Shown here one piece after another: positions 16,990-25,956 of a stretch of DNA of 49,231 nt. The DNA is from CAYIFA01 sp964362625 (GTDB lineage: Bacteria > Patescibacteriota > Minisyncoccia > 1-14-0-10-42-19): NCBI GenBank assembly GCA_964362625.1, contig CAYIFA010000002.1, positions 1-49,231 of the forward strand. Reading direction: 5' to 3'. Each line of letters opens with the position of its first letter. Within the stretch, counting starts at the first letter, position 1. Both the position numbers and the translations under genes were made by a program. The notes beneath the pieces are model-generated. The model worked only from the letters and a program-made list of their open reading frames with translations, had not been told where the DNA came from and searched no databases.

Positions 16990-17592
16990 ATGGAGAAAGA
17001 TCTGTGGACGCTCAAAATTTATACGCCCGACGGATTTGTTAAAGAAGATATTTTTAGCGGCATAAAAGTTCTGGACGTCGGGTGCGGACAGCGAAAATTG
17101 CTCGGTTCCGTTGGTATGGATATAGTTAAGAATTCATCGGCCGATATTGTCCACGACATGAATAAATCTCCGTGGCCGTTTTCGGATGGGGGGTTTGATT
17201 TGGTTTTCATGAACCACGCGCTTGAGCACGCCGATGATGTTTTGCAGATTCTCGGTGAAGCTTGGCGCGTAACCAAAAGCGGCGGCCGCCTAGTTATCCA
17301 AGTTCCGCATTTCCGGGCGGTTGACGCTTTTGTTGATCCTACCCACCAGCACTTTTTTGCTTCGTATTCAATGGATTATTTTTTGGAGGGAACAAAATTG
17401 TCAGATTACAATTATGTGAATTTTAAATTCCGCAAACTCGGCTTTTGGTACGGCTGGCCGCATCCATCTAAAAATCCGGTTCGCCAGATGATAAAAACCT
17501 TTATCCACCGCTGTCCAATTTTTTATGATCAATATCTTTCTTTACTTCTTCCTACCGAATGCGTTACCTGGGAGCTCGAAGTTGTAAAATAG
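16990..17592 (+). CDS. SAM-dependent methyltransferase (class I)
   Basis: This 200-residue protein contains the motif I glycine loop as VLDVGCGQRKLLGSVGMDI (about 26-44), the acidic residue after strand 2, the post-I PWPFSDGGFDLVFMNHALEH (about 61-80) and the KSGGRLVIQVPHF motif (about 96). This is the Methyltransf_11 type, which uses S-adenosylmethionine to methylate small molecules, sugars or lipids. The spacing after the GxGxG-like loop is compact. It follows the RelE-like gene by 3 bp and ends 44 bp before the convergent RNase J gene. From the glycosyltransferase neighbours, sugar O-methylation or lipid-head methylation is plausible. Substrate unknown. Confidence 0.85.
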   Translation: MEKDLWTLKIYTPDGFVKEDIFSGIKVLDVGCGQRKLLGSVGMDIVKNSSADIVHDMNKSPWPFSDGGFDLVFMNHALEHADDVLQILGEAWRVTKSGGRLVIQVPHFRAVDAFVDPTHQHFFASYSMDYFLEGTKLSDYNYVNFKFRKLGFWYGWPHPSKNPVRQMIKTFIHRCPIFYDQYLSLLLPTECVTWELEVVK

Positions 17593-17636
17593 AGATTCAG
17601 TAATAAATTCGGTGCGGGGCAAACCGGCATTGATAA

Positions 17637-19520
17637 CTAGACTTCTATCACCACTGGCAACACCATTGGTCTTCGCTCTGTCTTCGAAAACAAAAATTGG
17701 CCGAGTTTGTCTCTAAGGTTATCTTTAACCCACTCCCAATTTACCGGGTGCATGTTTGAGGTGGCATCCTCAATGATGCGTTTGGTAACTTGGCGCGCCT
17801 GGAACAATAATTCCTTTGACTCGCGAAGATAAACAAATCCGCGCGAGATAATGTCCGGGGACCCGCGCACTTTTCCGGTTTGCGAATCAACCACCGCGAT
17901 AACCACGAATATTCCGTCTCCGGCCAGCATTTGCCGGTCGCGTAAAACCACTTCTTGCACGTCGCCGACGCCCAAGCCGTCAACCATGACGTAATTCGCC
18001 GGAACAAATTCGTTGGTCTTGGCCACCCGGTCTCGGCTTGCCTCAACGATTTGGCCATTGTCGGCAATGACTATATTCTCGCGCTTCATTCCGGCATCTA
18101 GCGCAACTTTCGCGTGTATTTTCAGAAATGAGTGATTTCCTTCAATTGGCATTAAATATTTTGGCCGAACAGTTTGAATCAATAATTTAAGATCTTCTTG
18201 CTTAGCGTGTCCTCCGGCATGAATATCAAGCATGCGATAATTAATGACATCCGCGCCGTCGCGATAGAGTTTGTCCGTTAGGTATTGAACCTGCCGCTCA
18301 TTGCCGGGGATCACCGAAGAGGAAAATACTACGGTGTCGCCGGATTCGATTTTCAATACTTTGTGACGCTTGGAAACAATTCTCATCAGCACCGCGTTTT
18401 CTTCGCCTTGGGCGCCGGTAACCAGGATTATAATTTTATTTTTTGGAAAGTCCTTTACTTCGGTCGGGTCGATCATTATTGCCGGGTTTATTTTCATATA
18501 ACCTAGGCGGCTCGCGATTTCTATATTGGTTCGCATACTGCGTCCGTCAACTGCCACCCGTTTGTCGTGTTTTTCGGCCAGTTGGATGATTTCATTCAAG
18601 CGGCCAAGAAGGGAAGCGAATGTTCCGATGATCAGCCGGCCCGGGGCATTTTTTATGATATCTTCCATCTCATGCTGGATTTCGACTTCGGAAAATTGGC
18701 GTCCCGGTTCTTTGGCATTGGTGCTGTCGGACATCAGCAGCAATACACCGTCATCGCCGAGCCGTTTTAGTTTGTCCAGTTCGGTTACCCCGGCAATAGA
18801 TGAACGAATGTCAATTTTAAAGTCGCCGGTGTGGGCGAGCGTACCAATGGGAGTATGCGCGACTACTCCGAGGGATCCCGGAATGTTGTGCGACACGCCA
18901 AAAAATTCTATCTGAAAAGCGCCGAGATCCAGCTTGGTGTCATTGGAAACTTCCTGGAGGTTCAGCTCTCCATTTGATCCAGTCCTGAATTCCTCTTGGC
19001 GCTTAGCTATTATCGCAAGGGTCAGGTCAGTCCCAAAGATCGGTATTTGGTGCCCTAATTCGCGCATGAGATAAGGGATTCCGCCGATATGATCCATGTG
19101 CGCGTGAGTTATTAATATGCCGCGGATTTTTCTTTTTTTGGGGATGAGCGATTTTACGTTAGGAATAATATAGTCAATGCCCGGCATATTATCCTCCGGG
19201 AATTGCAGGCCCATATCAATTATTATTATGTCGCCATTAAACTGCGAGCCGGGGTCAATGTATTCGAGATACATCATGTTTCGGCCTACTTCTTCGAGGC
19301 CCCCTAATGGCGTTACTTTGACCCGCGCATCCCGTCCGCTGCGAGGGACGTTTAGTTTTTGCACACCCCGCGCTTTTGTTATATTGAATAATTCCGCTGT
19401 CGGCGCGTTAATCCGTCCCGAAGTTTTTCGGAATTCGGAGTGGCGGATCTGCCTTGAAGGCGGTCCAAAAGATTTTCTCGGCCGAACTGGCCGCTTTGAT
19501 CCTGAATTTGGTGTCATCAT
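17637..19520 (-). CDS. rnj: Ribonuclease J
   Basis: RNase J is a metallo-beta-lactamase/beta-CASP ribonuclease with endonuclease and 5'-3' exonuclease activity, central to RNA decay in bacteria without RNase E. The two-metal motif HAHMDHIGG is at 139-147, HTGDFKID near 222, the beta-CASP domain lies about 260-430, and motif C residues fall near IEGNHS (about 468). The final roughly 100 residues are the C-terminal domain. At 627 residues it is longer than the typical 555 because of a basic N-terminal extension of about 65 residues, rich in Arg, Ser and Pro (PVRPRKSFGPPSRQIRHSEF), likely disordered and RNA-binding. Two tandem ATGs start the gene. Extensions like this occur in related CPR sequences; that comparison is from memory. 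Confidence 0.95.
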   Translation of the reverse strand: MMTPNSGSKRPVRPRKSFGPPSRQIRHSEFRKTSGRINAPTAELFNITKARGVQKLNVPRSGRDARVKVTPLGGLEEVGRNMMYLEYIDPGSQFNGDIIIIDMGLQFPEDNMPGIDYIIPNVKSLIPKKRKIRGILITHAHMDHIGGIPYLMRELGHQIPIFGTDLTLAIIAKRQEEFRTGSNGELNLQEVSNDTKLDLGAFQIEFFGVSHNIPGSLGVVAHTPIGTLAHTGDFKIDIRSSIAGVTELDKLKRLGDDGVLLLMSDSTNAKEPGRQFSEVEIQHEMEDIIKNAPGRLIIGTFASLLGRLNEIIQLAEKHDKRVAVDGRSMRTNIEIASRLGYMKINPAIMIDPTEVKDFPKNKIIILVTGAQGEENAVLMRIVSKRHKVLKIESGDTVVFSSSVIPGNERQVQYLTDKLYRDGADVINYRMLDIHAGGHAKQEDLKLLIQTVRPKYLMPIEGNHSFLKIHAKVALDAGMKRENIVIADNGQIVEASRDRVAKTNEFVPANYVMVDGLGVGDVQEVVLRDRQMLAGDGIFVVIAVVDSQTGKVRGSPDIISRGFVYLRESKELLFQARQVTKRIIEDATSNMHPVNWEWVKDNLRDKLGQFLFSKTERRPMVLPVVIEV

Positions 19521-19604
19521 GAGTTTGGTGAAAAATTAATTAAATAATAATATTTTAGGCGATAGGCATTTTTACGGTGGCGTTTGCTATAGAATAGTTT
19601 AATT

Positions 19605-22508
19605 TTACGTTTTTACTAAATCCGGTCGGACTTTTTTCAATTGGTCAAGCGCAAGTCTGCCTAGTGCAAAAGTGAGGTAATTTCTAAACTCTGCGCTTGC
19701 GTCTTGCGCGCCGTCGGTGTTGTGATGAGTTTTCTCGTGAACATAGACATCAGCCGCACGGGTAAAATCTGCTAAGGTTTCTCGTAAGAGATGAATACTT
19801 GTTCTATCAGAGTAACCAGCCGCTACTTTTTGATCCACAGACTTGCGCTTGTACACTCGTATATCGGATTGGCGATTGTTCGGTAGATATTCGTCAATCG
19901 CAGTCAAAACTTCTATCAGCGCTTTTTCTTCTGCCGTCAATTCTTCATCGGGGATATGCTCAACATCAGTCATTTCTTGCAAACGCGATTCATAAGTTGG
20001 CAATCCCAATCTCTGTAAAACTCGATAGACAGAAGATGGGAAAGATACAAGTTCCAAACCAACATGCTTGTTCTGTTGCATAGCGTCGTAGTCCTCGGAG
20101 CGCATATCGCGAATTGCCGTGTCTTTGCCGAAAACCTCCTCAAAAATCTTTTTCCAGTTTTTTGCGTCTTTCGGGCTAAAGTCCATAGAAAATTCTACTT
20201 TATCTTTTCCGCCACCTTTTTGTGCTTCAAGATTTGCCTTGAACAGAAAACTTTTTATAACTTCGGGGTTTTCGGTTTGCGACCAAATTTGAGCAATAGC
20301 AGGAGAAAGTTCTTGTTGATCAACAAAACTCCTATCCCGATTTTTAATTTCCAATCTCGGCAAATGGTAAGTAAACAGCAAATTATGGTCGCCGGGAATC
20401 AGTAATTCGCGGACATATACCATCCCGCCCTCAAGCGAAAGCACATCTCCGTTTGGCGTTCGCTCAATCGGCTTAGTCTTTTCTATCGCCAAAACTTTTT
20501 TGTTGATCTGACGAAATTCTTGCAGTAATTCCGGTGTTAAGTTTGAAAATGTTGTTGAACTGCTCTGATAAAGTCCTTTATCGTCGTCTATCTCCTGTTT
20601 TTTGACAGTGTGGATTACGTCAAAAACAAGCTGGTCAATTTCATTTCCATCAATTTCTTGACGCAAAGCGCGAGGTTTAGCCGACCAATTTTGAGAGCGC
20701 AAAGTCATGTCCATGCTTTTGCGAAGCGAAGCTACGCAAAGCATTTTCAAACCCTCGCCAAATTTTCCGGTGCTTTCAGTTGCTTCTTTTGTGGAGTAGA
20801 AGAAGCCAAGCAGTCGCGAATCATAACCGCGTCCATCATCATAAATTTTTACTGATTCTATGTCTTCGTCTTTTGCGTCCGGTAATTCTGAAAATGAGTG
20901 CCACTTGCTATCTTTGGCTTTGAAACGTAAACCGATATTTGAACCACCGGAGTCGCGCGGTAAATGATTTTGCACTGCGTCAAGCAAAATTCGTTCTTCA
21001 TTCCAAATATCCTTTCCATACTCAAGCGTTAGAGAGGTCGGAATTGTTTCGTCCCAAAAATCAGGAGTCGCTTCGCGGTCAGTTTTGATACCGGCTCGCA
21101 AAAGCAGACTGGACATGCCAGACGGCAGTTTAACTTTGGTAAGCGGCTTATCTTTGAAGGCATCTGGTATTTTGAAGCCGGTATCCAAAACTGCGTCTTT
21201 CCCAAATGCTTCATAAAATCCTTCAATCCAAACGCTCGGATGTTCGGCTTCGAGATTGTAGTACGAACTTTCAACAGCATCCGGTTCCAGAATACTTTTT
21301 TGAAGCATTGTTTTGACAAGGCGTTTATCAGAAATTTCTCTAACAATCTGCGCTATTCTTCGTTCCGGTTCTTCTGAAACAATTGTATTCCGGTCTCGGT
21401 TTGTTTCTACGTCTTCAAAGTTGTAAGAAAATAAAGTTTTCTTTCCGGTTACATAAATACCTTTTACGAATAAACCGCCGGATTCGCGATCAACGATTTC
21501 TCCGGTACTTCCCACAAAAGCGGGACGATAATTTTCGCGCAAAGCCAAAACTTTCTTTTCGATCTGCATTAACTCATTAACAAATGACTCGGTTGGGTTG
21601 TGAAATGTGGTGCGAGAACCAATCATCGGCTCACCGGTCAAATGTTCAACTCGGAATGATAACTGCTGAACGGTTTGCTCTTTTTGATGGTGGGTATCAA
21701 AAATCTTTACTTCTTTTGGTGTTGGCTTTGCGCGCCAGTCTTGTGACTCCATTTCCGGCTCTAATCCCTCGCGTAAAGCGGCGGCGGCCATCATTTTCAT
21801 ACCTTCTCCAAATTGTCCGCGAGATTCTTTTTCGCCCGCCTTTGTGGAATACAAGAGAGCCAGATTTTTAACATCAAAACCAACGCCATCATCAGCAAAG
21901 CGCACGGCTTCTATTTCATCTTTCTTTTGTTTTGCTTCTGCGAGGGAAACCCATTTGCCACCGACCAAACATCTAACCCAGACATGTTCGCCCTTGGAAT
22001 CGGATGGCAAGTGGTTTTGCACTCCATCGAGACATATTCTCTCAACGCCCCAGTTTTTCTTTTCATATTCAAGGGTAAGCGAGGTATCCAATGTTTCTTC
22101 GCCTACTACTTCGGAGGGTCGTTCTTGATTCAGAATTTCTTCTTTCGAAAAACCGCTTTCCTGCTCAAGCTGAAAATCTACATGGCGGAGACCACGCAGC
22201 GAAGCTATTGTTTTCTCGGCAAGGAGGTATGAGCGGGCAGAAATATTTTCAATGGGCTTTTGGGATTTTCTTCGGCTGGGCAAAAAACGATACGCGCTTT
22301 CAAGATAACTCTTCCACTTATCCACCTTCGATGCTTCAACATCTCGTTCTGGCTGATAGCGTTCCACCAACTGCAATACACGAGTTAAACGAACACGGTC
22401 TTGCTCATCAAGAGTTTTCTGCTTCAAAAATTCGTTAATTTCCGTCCGCGAAGATTCGAGCGTCTTTTTTGTTTCTGTAAATTGCGCCTCAAAATGTGGC
22501 TTTTCCAT
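19605..22508 (-). CDS. Tandem GHKL (HSP90-like) ATPase with C-terminal HExxH zincin-like domain
   Basis: I do not recognise this 967-residue architecture. Two homologous modules each carry the three GHKL ATP-binding boxes. Module A: N box ERICLDGVQNHL (156-167), G1 box DDGVGFD (206-212), G2 box GQFGEGMKMM (231-240). Module B: ERILLDAVQNHL (505-516), DDGRGYD (557-563), GKFGEGLKML (581-590). Each is followed by a transducer-like segment ending NRDRN (370-374) or NRDRS (723-727). The last 120 residues resemble a zincin: strand, then VYVHEKTHHN with HExxH at 924-928. The N-terminal about 140 residues are helical and charged. There is no signal peptide or membrane helix, so it is cytoplasmic. Paired GHKL modules could close as an intramolecular clamp; a stress, chaperone or defence role is inference. 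It follows tRNA-Leu and lies upstream of rnj. Confidence 0.8.
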   Translation of the reverse strand: MEKPHFEAQFTETKKTLESSRTEINEFLKQKTLDEQDRVRLTRVLQLVERYQPERDVEASKVDKWKSYLESAYRFLPSRRKSQKPIENISARSYLLAEKTIASLRGLRHVDFQLEQESGFSKEEILNQERPSEVVGEETLDTSLTLEYEKKNWGVERICLDGVQNHLPSDSKGEHVWVRCLVGGKWVSLAEAKQKKDEIEAVRFADDGVGFDVKNLALLYSTKAGEKESRGQFGEGMKMMAAAALREGLEPEMESQDWRAKPTPKEVKIFDTHHQKEQTVQQLSFRVEHLTGEPMIGSRTTFHNPTESFVNELMQIEKKVLALRENYRPAFVGSTGEIVDRESGGLFVKGIYVTGKKTLFSYNFEDVETNRDRNTIVSEEPERRIAQIVREISDKRLVKTMLQKSILEPDAVESSYYNLEAEHPSVWIEGFYEAFGKDAVLDTGFKIPDAFKDKPLTKVKLPSGMSSLLLRAGIKTDREATPDFWDETIPTSLTLEYGKDIWNEERILLDAVQNHLPRDSGGSNIGLRFKAKDSKWHSFSELPDAKDEDIESVKIYDDGRGYDSRLLGFFYSTKEATESTGKFGEGLKMLCVASLRKSMDMTLRSQNWSAKPRALRQEIDGNEIDQLVFDVIHTVKKQEIDDDKGLYQSSSTTFSNLTPELLQEFRQINKKVLAIEKTKPIERTPNGDVLSLEGGMVYVRELLIPGDHNLLFTYHLPRLEIKNRDRSFVDQQELSPAIAQIWSQTENPEVIKSFLFKANLEAQKGGGKDKVEFSMDFSPKDAKNWKKIFEEVFGKDTAIRDMRSEDYDAMQQNKHVGLELVSFPSSVYRVLQRLGLPTYESRLQEMTDVEHIPDEELTAEEKALIEVLTAIDEYLPNNRQSDIRVYKRKSVDQKVAAGYSDRTSIHLLRETLADFTRAADVYVHEKTHHNTDGAQDASAEFRNYLTFALGRLALDQLKKVRPDLVKT

Positions 22509-22532
22509 AGATTAAAGTTTGGTAGTTATTTA

Positions 22533-22616
22533 TGCTCGGGGCGGGAGTTGAACCCGCAAGCCCTTGCGGGCATTAGCTCCTGAAGCTAACGTGTTTGCCA
22601 GTTTCACCACCCGAGC
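22533..22616 (-). tRNA. tRNA-Leu (anticodon CAG)
   Basis: Read leftward, the acceptor stem GCTCGGG/CCCGAGC pairs fully. The anticodon stem TTAGC/GCTAA encloses the loop TTCAGGA, giving anticodon CAG. A long variable arm (TGCCCGCAAGGGCT) is typical of tRNA-Leu, and the T arm reads GCGGGTTCAACTCCCGC. The discriminator is A and no CCA is encoded. Its 5' end directly abuts the stop codon of the solute-binding protein gene. Confidence 0.95.
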
Positions 22617-24362
22617 TTAATTTGCAAAATATTTAAGGACCTTTTTTGTTTTAAGGTGCCAGGAGTGGACTCTGGCGAATCTCTCCGGAGGCACCGTGAT
22701 ATTTTCAGTTTCGAATCCCTTTAATCCGTCAGTCGTGGCATAAAGATATGACGGGGAATAGAGAAAGACAGCCGGAACGTCATCGGCGATCTCTTTTTGA
22801 AATTCAATATATTTTTGTTTTCGCTCATCTTCATTTATTGTTTTGCGCGCGGTCTCGAGTAGTTTGTCTACGGTGGAATTAGCGTAAAGCGCGATATTCA
22901 ATCCGGGGTCGTTCATCTGTGAAGAGTGCCAGAATGCGAATGGGTCCGGATCACGGCCGACCACCTCTCCGAATAAAAGTGCGTCATATTCGCGCGGACG
23001 AATTACTTGCTGGTTTAAATCCGTGAATTCGAAGAGCTTGATTGTAATATTAACACCGAGTTCCGCCCACATTGATTTTAAGAGCTCGCCAGTTTCGGCC
23101 AAGTCCGGAGTATTGGCGGTAGACAACGTGAATGAAAGCGTTTTTGTTTCTTTCTTTGTTTTTTTTGTAAGAATTCCGGTTTCCGGATCTTTGACCCATC
23201 CGGCGCTTTTTAGCGTTGAATTCGCTCGGTCAATCGGCCGAGCCGCGTCATCGTTTACGAGTTTGCTGTCAGCATCTTCAGAAAAATCTCCGAATGTGCC
23301 AGGCGGAATAGGCGAATTGGCTATTTCGGCATGCCCGGCGAATACTTCGTTTACAATTCTTTTCTTATCAACGGCTAGATCAAGCGCCAAGCGGATGTTT
23401 TTTTCAGTGAAAATCGGCGCGCGGTTTTGGTTGAAAAAAACCCCAAAGATCCTTGGCAGAGTAAGCTCGTGAATTTCGATGTTGTTGCCGCCAATTTCTC
23501 CCAAGTCTTTCGCTACCGCAACGCTAATGCCGTCGATTTCTCTTTTTTGGAAATCCGCTTTAAGTATTTGTTCGGTGGGATAAAACTTGATTTCAAAGGT
23601 CGAAATATTCGGTTCTCCGCCGGCGTATTTATCAAAGGACCTAAGAACAAATTTTGTGATTATGCCGGATGAGTTCGTAGGCGTGCTGGCTATTTGATAT
23701 GGTCCGCTCCCGATTGGTTTGTGGTTGAAAGCTGAAAAGGTGAATTGTTCCGGCAGGATTCCAGACCAAATGTGCTTGGGTATGATGCCGAGCGTCGTAT
23801 TTTCGATAAACGGCGCATACGGATTCGCCAAGGTCAATTTAACGGTGCGCTCATCCGGAGAATCAATTGTTACTCCTTCCCAGTTGGCGCGTACCGGACT
23901 TTTTAGCGCCGGGTTCTTCGCGGTTTCGATGGTAAATACGATGTCTGCTGATGTTAAGGGTTGGCCATCGTGCCAGGTAAGATTATCTTTCAGGTGGAAA
24001 GTATAAGAAAGTCCGTCGTCCGAAATTTCAAAACTTTCCGCGAGATCCGGTACGAGCCCGCCATGGCCGTCAGCGCGCATTAGCCCGGAATAGATGAGCG
24101 TTGTCGTATCACGATCAGCATCAGATACTGCAAGCAATGGATTTACGAAACTCGGCGACCCCACTATTCCTTCGCGCCATTTGCCGCCATGGGCCGGAAC
24201 TACAACCGAATATTTATTATTTATAGAAATAAAAAATCCAATTACTCCCGCGAGTAAAAGAGTAAATGACGCTAAAAAAATTAAGCGCTCGGATTTTGAG
24301 AAATCACGGCTGGCTGCGCGAAATTGTTTTAGAGGCGGAAAATTAAAACGCCAAGAAAGCAT
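22617..24362 (-). CDS. ABC transporter solute-binding protein, family 5 (oligopeptide type)
   Basis: This 581-residue protein matches SBP_bac_5: GGKWREGIVGSPSFVNPLL, then LTWHDGQPLTSADIVFTIE (about 125), the hallmark of DppA/OppA-type binding proteins, and later NIRLALDLAVDKKRIVNEVF and a C-terminal ligand lobe. Unlike lipoprotein SBPs it has one N-terminal membrane helix (about 28-48, FLASFTLLLAGVIGFFI) and no lipobox Cys, so it is anchored by the helix with the binding domain outside. Peptides or oligosaccharides could be the ligand. No permease or ATPase genes lie beside it. Its stop codon touches tRNA-Leu and it is preceded by secG, suggesting a leftward transcription unit. Confidence 0.85.
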   Translation of the reverse strand: MLSWRFNFPPLKQFRAASRDFSKSERLIFLASFTLLLAGVIGFFISINNKYSVVVPAHGGKWREGIVGSPSFVNPLLAVSDADRDTTTLIYSGLMRADGHGGLVPDLAESFEISDDGLSYTFHLKDNLTWHDGQPLTSADIVFTIETAKNPALKSPVRANWEGVTIDSPDERTVKLTLANPYAPFIENTTLGIIPKHIWSGILPEQFTFSAFNHKPIGSGPYQIASTPTNSSGIITKFVLRSFDKYAGGEPNISTFEIKFYPTEQILKADFQKREIDGISVAVAKDLGEIGGNNIEIHELTLPRIFGVFFNQNRAPIFTEKNIRLALDLAVDKKRIVNEVFAGHAEIANSPIPPGTFGDFSEDADSKLVNDDAARPIDRANSTLKSAGWVKDPETGILTKKTKKETKTLSFTLSTANTPDLAETGELLKSMWAELGVNITIKLFEFTDLNQQVIRPREYDALLFGEVVGRDPDPFAFWHSSQMNDPGLNIALYANSTVDKLLETARKTINEDERKQKYIEFQKEIADDVPAVFLYSPSYLYATTDGLKGFETENITVPPERFARVHSWHLKTKKVLKYFAN

Positions 24363-24387
24363 TAAGATAAAAATTCTTTTTATACGC

Positions 24388-24612
24388 TTAGATAACCAGA
24401 TTCAATATTGCGGTGATAAAAAACAAGGATGCCAAAACTATGGTTGAAGCAAACAATATTCGTTCAAATCCGCGTTTGGTTTGATAGATATTTCCTTCAC
24501 CGCCAAAAGCGGCGCCGAGACCGGTGCCTTTTTGCTGGAGAAGTATAGCGGCTACGAGCAGAATTGCTGCCAGCATCTGTACGTAGGGCAAGAGTACCTT
24601 TAAAACCTGCAT
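24388..24612 (-). CDS. secG: SecG, preprotein translocase subunit
   Basis: SecG is the small accessory subunit of the SecYEG channel, with two membrane helices. Here MQVLKVLLPYVQMLAAILLV opens helix 1, the conserved cytoplasmic loop is LLQQKGTGLGAAFGGEG, and helix 2 is ILFASTIVLASLFFITAIL. The chosen ATG at 24612 gives 74 residues, normal for SecG. The frame is open to 24636, but a TACAAT hexamer lies 7 nt before 24612, so the longer start would sit upstream of the likely transcription start. It is divergent from murC and followed 25 bp later by the solute-binding protein gene. Confidence 0.9.
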   Translation of the reverse strand: MQVLKVLLPYVQMLAAILLVAAILLQQKGTGLGAAFGGEGNIYQTKRGFERILFASTIVLASLFFITAILNLVI

Positions 24613-24666
24613 TTTTTCTATTGTAGCATACCGCATTTAGGAGTCAAGTTGTTGTATACTGTTCGT
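24613..24666. promoter_or_regulatory. Divergent secG/murC promoter region, apparently leaderless both ways
   Basis: Rightward, TATACT (24655-24660) is 6 nt before the murC ATG. Leftward, TACAAT (reverse strand, 24620-24625) is 7 nt before the secG ATG. With normal -10 to +1 spacing both transcripts would start at or next to the start codon. Confidence 0.55.
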
Positions 24667-25956
24667 ATGGGAAAACCCAAAAAATCAGTACATTTTCTGG
24701 GGGTTGCAGGTATCGGCGTAAGCGGACTGGCTTTGTGGTATAAAAACTTGGGCTGGGTTGTCACCGGATCTGATATAGCAGTATCCCCGGTAACCGAGAT
24801 GCTCAACCGGTTTGGTATCAAACCGGAAATCACCGCCGATCAATTTAAGCGCATTCCTAAAGACGCGGATTTAATAATTCATACACAGGCCATTGATCGC
24901 TCAAAAATCACTACCACACCCGGTGTGGTAGTGAAGTCTTATCCAGAAGCGCTGGGTGAACTCACCAAGGATAAATTTACCGTCGCGGTTTGCGGAACGC
25001 ACGGCAAAAGCACCACTGCCGCGATGGCCGGACTTTTAATGCTGGACGCCGGGTTAAGTCCGACGGTGCTGGTCGGCACTATGCTGCGGGAGTTTTCCAA
25101 TTCCAATTTTCACTTCGGCAGTTCCAGGTATTTAGTGATTGAGGCCGATGAATTTCGCGGAGCGTTTTTGAATTATTATCCGGACATCGCGATTTGGACC
25201 AATGTTGATAACGATCATATGGATTACTTTAAAAATCTGGACGATGCTGTCGGGCACTTTAACGCTTTTATAAAACACATCCCGGATAACGGATTTATTA
25301 TCGCAAATCGCGACGACAAAAATATAAAAAAAGTTTTGAGCGCCCAAAAAAATGTGATTTTTTATTCTTTACGCGATAAGGAGTCGGGGCGTATCCGGCG
25401 CCTGCTGAAGATTCCGGGCGAACATAATGTTGCCAACGCGCTGGCCGTGCTTAAATTAGCGCGAGTGCTCCATGTGCCGGACGAAGCGGCCTATGGCTCT
25501 ATCGCGAACTACCGCGGTTCTTGGCGAAGATTTGAATTAAAAGGCGAACTTAACGGCGCGAAAGTTTATGACGATTACGCCCACCATCCGACCGAAATTA
25601 AAGCGACGCTGGCTGCTGCTCGCGCCAAATTCAAAGGCAAAAATATTTGGTGCGTTTTTCAACCGCATCAATATGAGCGCTTAAAATTTTTATTCAACGA
25701 TTTTTCGCGGGCGTTTAAGGGGGCTGATCGGGCGTTAATTCTGCCGGTCTACGGCGTAGCCGGCCGAGAAGGTGGGAATAACGGCGTTGATTCAAAGAAG
25801 CTCGCCCGGGCAATAAAAAAGCAAAGCAAAAACGCCGACTATATGGATGGCATGAAAGACGCCGCGCTATATTTGAAAAAAAATGTTAATGAAAAAGATA
25901 TCGTAATAATAATGGGCGCCGGCAATATTTGGCAGATTTTTGAATTTCTATTTTAG
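24667..25956 (+). CDS. murC: UDP-N-acetylmuramate--L-alanine ligase (MurC)
   Basis: MurC adds the first amino acid to UDP-MurNAc in peptidoglycan synthesis, in the cytoplasm. The N-terminal domain shows the nucleotide motif FLGVAGIGVSGLALWY (about 9-24), the ATP-binding loop CGTHGKSTTAAM at 109-120, the Mur signature DNDHMDYF (about 176) and YDDYAHHPTEI (about 305), which is diagnostic of MurC/Mpl-type ligases. Length (429 residues) is normal. The upstream in-frame TTG at 24649 is rejected because of the TATACT box at 24655. A 27-nt palindrome interrupts residues 81-89. Its 3' end overlaps the convergent uvrC by 9 bp. Mpl (the recycling ligase) is an alternative, but the surroundings favour MurC. 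Confidence 0.88.
   Translation: MGKPKKSVHFLGVAGIGVSGLALWYKNLGWVVTGSDIAVSPVTEMLNRFGIKPEITADQFKRIPKDADLIIHTQAIDRSKITTTPGVVVKSYPEALGELTKDKFTVAVCGTHGKSTTAAMAGLLMLDAGLSPTVLVGTMLREFSNSNFHFGSSRYLVIEADEFRGAFLNYYPDIAIWTNVDNDHMDYFKNLDDAVGHFNAFIKHIPDNGFIIANRDDKNIKKVLSAQKNVIFYSLRDKESGRIRRLLKIPGEHNVANALAVLKLARVLHVPDEAAYGSIANYRGSWRRFELKGELNGAKVYDDYAHHPTEIKATLAAARAKFKGKNIWCVFQPHQYERLKFLFNDFSRAFKGADRALILPVYGVAGREGGNNGVDSKKLARAIKKQSKNADYMDGMKDAALYLKKNVNEKDIVIIMGAGNIWQIFEFLF
24908..24934. repeat. Palindromic element inside murC
   Basis: The arms TCACTACCACACC (24908-24920) and GGTGTGGTAGTGA (24922-24934) are a perfect 13-bp inverted repeat around one C. The copy is inside murC, coding for a Thr/Val-rich stretch (ITTTPGVVV). 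It shares 20 of 25 positions with the element at 28424-28448. Confidence 0.85.

Noticed and set aside
19521..22540. Attachment-site duplication of the tRNA-Leu 3' end beyond the GHKL gene
   Set aside because: No copy of the tRNA end was found in 19521-19604 or elsewhere around the gene, so integration at the tRNA is not supported.
24649..24666. Longer murC start at TTG 24649
   Set aside because: The TATACT box lies inside this segment and the ATG at 24667 begins the conserved N-terminus.
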